This document shows positions 1 to 4,312 of a stretch of DNA of 7,860 bases, one piece after another. Position 1 is the first letter of the stretch, and each line of letters starts with the position of its first letter. Origin of the DNA: Bacteriovoracaceae bacterium (GTDB lineage Bacteria > Bdellovibrionota > UBA1018). The position numbers were made by a program, and so were the translations under genes. The notes below the pieces were generated by a model that saw only the letters and a list, made by a program, of their open reading frames with translations, did not search any database and was not told where the DNA came from. The stretch spans positions 1-7,860 of the forward strand of contig CANJNU010000029.1 in NCBI GenBank assembly GCA_947475645.1, written 5' to 3'.

Positions 1-661
1 AATCAAGCCGCCACCCAATATTCTTCTCTCGCACTCCAGGACGATAACTCCACCAGGTGTAATGATCTGAACCCGGCTCGAAGGCCCGGAAAGCATCTGC
101 ATATCCCTGCGATAAAAAATGAGTCATCCATTGCCGTTCTTCTGGGAGAAATCCTGCATTTTTCTCGTTCGCTCTTGGATTTTTTAAATCAATCTCCCGA
201 TGGGCAATGTTGTAGTCACCGCAAAGAAGTACGTTCTTGCCCTGGCTCTTAAGAGAGTTCAAGAACGCGAGCATCTTTGCGCAGAAGGAAAGCTTGTATT
301 CGAGGCGTGTGTGCTCGCGCTGTGAGTTTGGAAAATACGCATTCACCAATACAAAATCAGAGTACTCGGCAAGCAGAACACGTCCTTCAAAATCCACCTC
401 TGGGCTTCCCATTCCTATTTGAACACGAAGCGGCTCCTTTTTTGAGTAGATCGCTACCCCACTGTAACCAGGTTTCTGCGCGGAATGCCAAAACGAGTGG
501 TACCCAAGAGGGTGTAGCAAAGCTTCGTCTAGCTGCTCGGGCCGTGCCTTCGTTTCCTGAATTGCGACAATATCAGCGGCTTCGCTCTCAAACCAGCCTG
601 GGAAAGTCGTTTTGCCCGCGGCGCGGATTCCATTTACGTTCCAACTTAAAATTTTCGTCAA
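1..661 (-). CDS. xthA: Exodeoxyribonuclease III, 3'-truncated by window edge
   Basis: Base-excision repair enzyme of the EEP (exonuclease/endonuclease/phosphatase) superfamily. The family cleaves DNA at abasic sites and has 3'-5' exonuclease and 3'-phosphatase activity in the cytoplasm. Translating the minus strand from 661 gives 220 open codons to the window edge. It begins MTKILSWNVNGIRAAG, the classic family N-terminus. Visible catalytic landmarks are Asn8/Asn10, Mg-binding Glu36 in IVAIQETK, Tyr109 in NAYFPN, Asp149 and Asn151 in CGDYNIAH, YTWWSYR near 201-207, and NIGWRLD ending at Asp220, which aligns with the E. coli Asp229 region. The last roughly 40 residues, including the terminal Asp-His pair, lie outside. 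The start is TTG: an in-frame TGA lies two codons upstream and no ATG or GTG lies between. A weak purine-rich GAGTGAG precedes it. It is divergent from the gene at 754. The family assignment is firm; the exact substrate preference is inferred. Confidence 0.96.
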   Translation of the reverse strand, partial: MTKILSWNVNGIRAAGKTTFPGWFESEAADIVAIQETKARPEQLDEALLHPLGYHSFWHSAQKPGYSGVAIYSKKEPLRVQIGMGSPEVDFEGRVLLAEYSDFVLVNAYFPNSQREHTRLEYKLSFCAKMLAFLNSLKSQGKNVLLCGDYNIAHREIDLKNPRANEKNAGFLPEERQWMTHFLSQGYADAFRAFEPGSDHYTWWSYRPGVREKNIGWRLD

Positions 662-753
662 TTTTCACTCACTCTTTACCGAGTACTTACTTTAGCTGGG
701 CAAACAGTACCCATTGACGCCTGACGACTGATTTGAAAACATAAGTGGTAACT
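662..753. promoter_or_regulatory. Divergent intergenic region between xthA and the zinc-ribbon gene
   Basis: These 92 bases separate two divergently transcribed genes, so promoters for both should lie here or overlap the gene starts. On the plus strand TTGACG at 714-719 is a good -35 match. The best spaced -10 candidate, AAACAT/AACATA around 737-743, is poor, and would put the transcript start almost at the ATG at 754. Two TGACG direct repeats at 715-719 and 722-726 overlap this -35 candidate. On the minus strand I see no convincing -10/-35 pair. The presence of promoters is inferred from gene orientation; the exact elements are weak. Confidence 0.35.
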
Positions 754-1467
754 ATGGAACCAGTTCGCTGGACGTGCCCACATTGCAATACTTCTCTGAT
801 CTCATCGCCCCCGGAAAGTTTTCGGAATACCCGAATTCGACCTGATCCGGCGAAGGTGATGAAGATGCTTTGCTCGAACTGCAAAACAGAATCGAAGCTT
901 ACTTGGGCAGCCCTGACCACTACGCCAGAAGTTAAACCGCAGCAACCCCGAATTCAAACTCCACCTCCTTTCACTCGAAAGTTTCCGGCCCCGATGCAGG
1001 AGGTTCCCCAAACCAGCTTCAAGCGTCGCTCGAGTGGATGGGCGCAAGGCGGATGGCTTTTGCTCTCGGCTGCCGCGGTGACTGTCGGACTTGTAGAATT
1101 AAGGCAAGCGCCCTTACCTCGAGTCGCTGCCTCAGTGCAACCCCCCAGAGCGGGACCTCCCGCTGTTGTGGTGGATTCGATCGCTACGAAGTCGATGGCG
1201 CCAGCAAGAACACTGCCCCTTGAAAAGCTGGCGAAAAGTCCAATTTTCTTACAAGCCCGCGACGGACTCGAAGAAATAGCCTTTCGTCGTGGTCCCGGTA
1301 CCGACTTTGCTCAAGTCGGCCAAGCCGATCCTTACCTACAGTATAAGGTAAAAGAATGGCGAGGCCGCTGGTTCGAGATCGAAACCGATGGCCCCGGCAA
1401 GAAGACTGCCTGGGTGCACTTAGATCAGGTAGAAATTATCTCCGAGGATAATCATGAATCGAACTAA
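754..1467 (+). CDS. Zinc-ribbon, single-pass membrane protein with SH3-like C-terminal domain
   Basis: Protein of unknown function, 237 residues. The N-terminus holds a CxxC-x28-CxxC zinc ribbon (CPHC at 8-11, CSNC at 40-43), resembling the finger-like domain at the front of many delta-group proteins. A Pro-rich linker (about 58-88) and a basic patch (KRR at 90-92) lead to one hydrophobic helix at about 100-116. A second Pro/Ala-rich linker (about 119-155) follows, then a likely bacterial SH3-like domain at about 168-229 with the pattern FRRGPGTDFAQVG and WRGRWFEIE...AWVHLDQVEII. The positive-inside rule puts the zinc ribbon in the cytoplasm and the SH3-like domain in the periplasm. The start is chosen at ATG 754, with AAGTGG five bases upstream; a GTG at 745 would add three residues but lacks a ribosome-binding site. 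Its end overlaps the next gene by 14 bases. Domain calls are by pattern only; the role is unknown, with peptidoglycan binding or signalling possible. Confidence 0.85.
   Translation: MEPVRWTCPHCNTSLISSPPESFRNTRIRPDPAKVMKMLCSNCKTESKLTWAALTTTPEVKPQQPRIQTPPPFTRKFPAPMQEVPQTSFKRRSSGWAQGGWLLLSAAAVTVGLVELRQAPLPRVAASVQPPRAGPPAVVVDSIATKSMAPARTLPLEKLAKSPIFLQARDGLEEIAFRRGPGTDFAQVGQADPYLQYKVKEWRGRWFEIETDGPGKKTAWVHLDQVEIISEDNHESN
1444..1447 (+). promoter_or_regulatory. Ribosome-binding site of the coiled-coil gene, inside the upstream gene
   Basis: GAGG sits six bases before the ATG at 1454 and lies within the coding sequence of the zinc-ribbon gene, whose stop is at 1465-1467. This supports the 1454 start and suggests that the second gene is translated by coupling to the first. 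Confidence 0.6.
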
Positions 1468-2410
1468 GGAAGCCCCTCTTAAATTTGAGGACCTTTTCTT
1501 TGCGACTTCGCGGCAATTCGAAAGAATTATTGATCAAGAGAAGGAAGCCGGCAAGGTTCTTCAGCTGCAAATTCGTGATGCAAAAGCTCGGCACGCGCAT
1601 GATTTAAATGAAGCCATGGGGCGCTTAAAGAGATACGCCGACGCCTACGATAAGCAGAAAGCTGATTTTCTCTTTGTAAAAAATCAATTCGACACCGTCA
1701 AACAGATACTGAGTCAGTCCGTGGTGCGCGAGACAGCACAGAAGGATCAATTCGAGGCACTTCAAGTCGAGTCAAATGAACTAACCATGAAGCTTCGCTC
1801 TCAATTGAATGACGAGCAACAAGAGACAAGCCGTCTTTCGCTCGAACTTAAAGAGAATCAAGCTCGGCTTAATGCCCAAGTGAAGTTTCTTCAGCAAGAA
1901 CTGGAGAGCTCAAAAGGGCAATTGACTCGCACGGAGACCAACCTTCACGAGCTTCAACACTACTCAAATGGCATTAAAATGCGCTTCGAAGTAGAATCCA
2001 AAGAGTTGAGAAATCAAGGACTTGATTTACAGCAACGCTTAAAACGGACTACCTTAGAAATGAAGACGCTTGAGCTGAAGCACAGCCAGCTTGGCGAAGC
2101 AAAAACCAAACAGGATGACCATTCGAAGCTACTCGAAGGTAAGCTCGAACATTTTCGTCGCAGAAGCGAAGCTTTTCAGAAGTCTGAGGAAGACCGCCAA
2201 CGTTTGCATGTGGCCCTTGTGGGAGTACAGCAACGGTTGCGCGATGCGGAGCGCAGTACCGAGGACGCACAAGACGAGATCCATCGCCTGAAGCTGAATC
2301 TAAAGCAACTCCAAACGCTCCCTCGTGTTTCGCCTCCCGTTCAAGCTCCCCCTCAATTCGAGGAGGAAGTGCTGATCGGATATCCTGCCGATCAACCGAT
2401 CTACTCGTAA
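1454..2410 (+). CDS. Long coiled-coil protein with Pro-rich acidic C-terminal tail
   Basis: Unrecognised protein, 318 residues. After a short N-terminal segment (FEDLFFATSRQF at 11-22) almost all of residues 20-288 is predicted by eye to be helical coiled coil. It is rich in Glu, Gln, Lys, Arg and Leu, with heptad-like Leu spacing. A probable break lies at HYSNG (169-173), and Gly/Ser interruptions near 153-155 and 211-214 could be stutters. The tail from 290 is different: Pro-rich (SPPVQAPPQ) and then acidic-aromatic (EEEVLIGYPADQPIYS). There is no Cys, no Trp, no signal peptide and no membrane segment, so it is presumably cytoplasmic. It resembles SMC/tropomyosin-type rods in composition only and has no Walker motifs, so an SMC ATPase is excluded. 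It overlaps the upstream membrane-protein gene by 14 bases, which suggests the two products work together, for example as an inner-membrane scaffold. That is inference. Confidence 0.88.
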   Translation: MNRTKEAPLKFEDLFFATSRQFERIIDQEKEAGKVLQLQIRDAKARHAHDLNEAMGRLKRYADAYDKQKADFLFVKNQFDTVKQILSQSVVRETAQKDQFEALQVESNELTMKLRSQLNDEQQETSRLSLELKENQARLNAQVKFLQQELESSKGQLTRTETNLHELQHYSNGIKMRFEVESKELRNQGLDLQQRLKRTTLEMKTLELKHSQLGEAKTKQDDHSKLLEGKLEHFRRRSEAFQKSEEDRQRLHVALVGVQQRLRDAERSTEDAQDEIHRLKLNLKQLQTLPRVSPPVQAPPQFEEEVLIGYPADQPIYS

Positions 2411-2458
2411 CTACGATCTTCGCTTCCTTTTTTTCGACATTCGACGGATTCTTTTTTC

Positions 2459-4165
2459 ATGATGAATCGTCGCTTCTTCAAACCAGCCTACCCTTGGACT
2501 TGGATATCAATTGTAGCTTCAATTGCAGTCTCAGTCGGGGCGTCCGCTGTAGTCTCTGCAGAAACTTCCGCGCTTCCTTCGCGTCCGAAGCTTGTAGTGC
2601 TACTCGTAATCGACCAATTTAGAGCGGACTACCTCTCTCGCTTCGAATCTCGTTTTCTTCCCTCTTTAGGGAAAAACGGCGAATTGGGCGGATTTCGCTA
2701 TCTCATTCAGAATGGCGCCTACTTTCCGTGGGCAGAATACCAGATCTTACAGAGCATGACTTGCCCAGGTCATGCCACCGTTCTTACCGGTGCACTTCCC
2801 TATCAAATGGGCATTCCACTGAATCGCTGGTTTAACTCAACAACAGGCCAAACGGTTTATTGCGTTGAAGACGCAAAGGAGCAAATTGTAGGAGGACCAA
2901 CCACTCCTCATACGGGAACTTCTCCGCGCAATCTCATTGGAACCACAGTGGGCGATGAGTTGAAGAACGCGGGCTACCCTTCCAAAGTAGTTACGGTTGC
3001 ATTGAAAGACCGCGCAGCAATTATGATGGGCGGCCACCGCGCCGACCTCGCACTTTGGATGGACCAAAAAGCTCACCAATGGGTTAGCAGTACTTTTTAT
3101 TTGAACAACGGTCAGCTTCCAGAATGGGTAACGACCCTGAATCAAGATCTTCGAAAATCAGAACAAGGCAAGACGTTCGAGTGGACCTTGAACTCGAAAG
3201 GCACCGGATATTCGACCGAAGCCCATCATCCAAAAGACGACACGGCCCACATTGGTAGACAATTCCCCCATATTCTTCCCCTCAATACGAAAGAGTCCTT
3301 GGCAAGCCCCTACGGTATCGATGTTACCGAGCAGGCGGCCGAACGCGCCCAAATTGCTTACCACCTGGGTGAGGGAGCTCGAACCGATCTCCTCGCTGTG
3401 AGCTTCTCTAGTCACGACTATGTGGGTCACGGATTCGGCCCCAATAGTCGAGAAATGGAAGAGATGACAGTGATGGAGGATCGAGCCATCTCAAAGCTTC
3501 TTAATCATCTGAAGCGATCCATTCCAGGCGGACTCGATCACATTGTAATTGCCCTCACAGGTGACCACGGAATTCCGATGGAACCCGATCTAGCGAAAGT
3601 GAATCGCCTGGACGCAGGTCGAATCGTCGACGCTGAACTCTCGGCCAAGATTAATCAACGACTGAACGAAAAACTAGGAAAGCCAATCGGGGCACAGGAT
3701 TGGGTCTCTTTTAACGAGGACCTCAATGTCTTTATTCATCGCGAAGCACTGAAGGCCAGTCAGCGTTCGCTCAGCGAAGTTGCCGATGTGGTGAAAGCCG
3801 AGATGTTGCAATTTCCAGGTATTGCGCACGCATTTACTGCGAAAGACGTCGAACAACGCACGCTCCCTCCTGGACTTCATCAACACCAAATTTTGAATAC
3901 CTACTTTGCCGGACGAAGCGGGGATGTGATCGGAATTCCTCGTCCCTTTTTTCTTTCTCATGGCGGCGATACCGTTGGACACATGACGGGTTACAGCTAT
4001 GACCGAACGGTTCCATTGGTGATCACCGGACCTCGCATTAAGAAGGGACATTATTCTCAAATCGTTCGAGTCAATGATTTGGCTCCTACCCTGTCCTCGC
4101 TCACAGGCGTTCTGGCCCCCGCACTGAACGAAGGACGAGTGCTGCACGAAGTCATTAAAGAGTAA
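2459..4165 (+). CDS. Secreted PafA-type alkaline phosphatase family protein
   Basis: Alkaline-phosphatase-superfamily metalloenzyme, 568 residues, predicted to hydrolyse phosphate esters in the periplasm using two zinc ions. A signal peptide is clear: RR at 4-5, hydrophobic stretch about 14-33, probable cleavage after VVSA at 34. Active-site residues follow the order of the PafA (phosphate-irrepressible) type: Asp52 in VIDQFR, nucleophile Thr101 in MTCPGHAT, Asn122 in GIPLNRW, Lys183 and Arg185 in ALKDRAAI, Asp320 and His324 in SSHDYVGHGFGP, Asp369-His370 in TGDHG, and His508 in GHMTGYSYD. The Thr-to-Asn spacing of 21 equals that I recall for Elizabethkingia PafA (T79/N100), and the Lys-x-Arg pair distinguishes monoesterase-like members from the diesterase NPP group. 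The start ATG at 2459 (or 2462) is supported by the signal peptide; the ribosome-binding site is weak (CGGA, 14 bases upstream). It sits 48 bases after the coiled-coil gene and may share its transcript. The physiological substrate is unknown. Confidence 0.92.
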   Translation: MMNRRFFKPAYPWTWISIVASIAVSVGASAVVSAETSALPSRPKLVVLLVIDQFRADYLSRFESRFLPSLGKNGELGGFRYLIQNGAYFPWAEYQILQSMTCPGHATVLTGALPYQMGIPLNRWFNSTTGQTVYCVEDAKEQIVGGPTTPHTGTSPRNLIGTTVGDELKNAGYPSKVVTVALKDRAAIMMGGHRADLALWMDQKAHQWVSSTFYLNNGQLPEWVTTLNQDLRKSEQGKTFEWTLNSKGTGYSTEAHHPKDDTAHIGRQFPHILPLNTKESLASPYGIDVTEQAAERAQIAYHLGEGARTDLLAVSFSSHDYVGHGFGPNSREMEEMTVMEDRAISKLLNHLKRSIPGGLDHIVIALTGDHGIPMEPDLAKVNRLDAGRIVDAELSAKINQRLNEKLGKPIGAQDWVSFNEDLNVFIHREALKASQRSLSEVADVVKAEMLQFPGIAHAFTAKDVEQRTLPPGLHQHQILNTYFAGRSGDVIGIPRPFFLSHGGDTVGHMTGYSYDRTVPLVITGPRIKKGHYSQIVRVNDLAPTLSSLTGVLAPALNEGRVLHEVIKE

Positions 4166-4171
4166 CTGAAA

Positions 4172-4194
4172 GCCTCGAAATGCATATTCGGAGC
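4172..4194 (+). other. Weak hairpin just after the phosphatase stop codon
   Basis: Seven bases after the TAA, arms GCCTCGAA (4172-4179) and TTCGGAGC (4187-4194) can pair around a seven-base loop, with one C/A mismatch and one T-G wobble. No T-run follows, so it is not a standard intrinsic terminator. It could be a 3'-end stabilising structure or chance. Confidence 0.2.
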
Positions 4195-4213
4195 ACTAGA
4201 AAATTCATACCGT

Positions 4214-4245
4214 TTGTGCGAAGAGAAAGCCTGTGAAATGATAAA
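4214..4245 (+). promoter_or_regulatory. Tentative sucA promoter
   Basis: The 147-base gap before sucA makes a separate promoter likely. The best candidate I see pairs TTGTGC (4214-4219) as -35 with GATAAA (4240-4245) or TGATAA (4239-4244) as -10. The spacing of 19-20 bases is longer than ideal and both hexamers are imperfect. The -10 candidate lies inside the CCTGTG/CACAGG inverted repeat. Confidence 0.25.
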
Positions 4246-4256
4246 GAAAACACAGG
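4230..4256 (+). repeat. Inverted repeat CCTGTG-N15-CACAGG in the sucA leader
   Basis: CCTGTG at 4230-4235 is the exact reverse complement of CACAGG at 4251-4256, separated by an A-rich 15-base spacer that contains the candidate -10. It could be a regulator-binding site or a hairpin with a large loop. The half-site resembles TGTG/CACA of Crp-like operators, but the spacing is too long for a normal Crp site. Confidence 0.4.
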
Positions 4257-4270
4257 TATTTCGACCGGCT

Positions 4271-4290
4271 TATGCGCATCCCCGCGCATA
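4271..4290 (+). promoter_or_regulatory. Perfect hairpin upstream of the sucA ribosome-binding site
   Basis: TATGCGC (4271-4277) and GCGCATA (4284-4290) form a perfect seven-base-pair inverted repeat around the six-base loop ATCCCC, extendable by one T-G wobble. It ends eight bases before the GGAAAGG ribosome-binding site of sucA. No T-run follows, so it is not an intrinsic terminator. It could shape mRNA stability or translation, or serve as a protein operator on DNA. Confidence 0.5.
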
Positions 4291-4298
4291 GCATATCC

Positions 4299-4305
4299 GG
4301 AAAGG
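4299..4305 (+). promoter_or_regulatory. Ribosome-binding site of sucA
   Basis: GGAAAGG ends seven bases before the GTG at 4313. It decides this non-ATG start, which also gives the expected SucA N-terminus (SYLKSTNVEYIDEML). Confidence 0.65.
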
Positions 4306-4312
4306 TATTCTC

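Noticed and set aside
277..717. 146-codon plus-strand open frame antisense to xthA
   Set aside because: The minus-strand reading gives an unbroken exonuclease III sequence with all expected motifs; the plus frame has no recognisable domain or ribosome-binding site.
745..753. GTG at 745 as start of the zinc-ribbon gene
   Set aside because: No ribosome-binding site precedes it, while ATG at 754 has AAGTGG at a suitable distance and starts just before the CxxC motif.
2374..2393. GATCGG-N8-CCGATC inverted repeat
   Set aside because: It lies within the coding end of the coiled-coil gene, is short, and is not followed directly by a T-run, so chance is the simpler explanation.
2428..2434. Run of seven T after the coiled-coil gene as an intrinsic terminator
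   Set aside because: No stable stem directly precedes the T-run; the gap is only 48 bases and the next gene is on the same strand.
3674..4147. 157-codon minus-strand open frame inside the phosphatase gene
   Set aside because: It lies opposite a confidently identified enzyme and its translation looks like a frame shadow, with no domain pattern.
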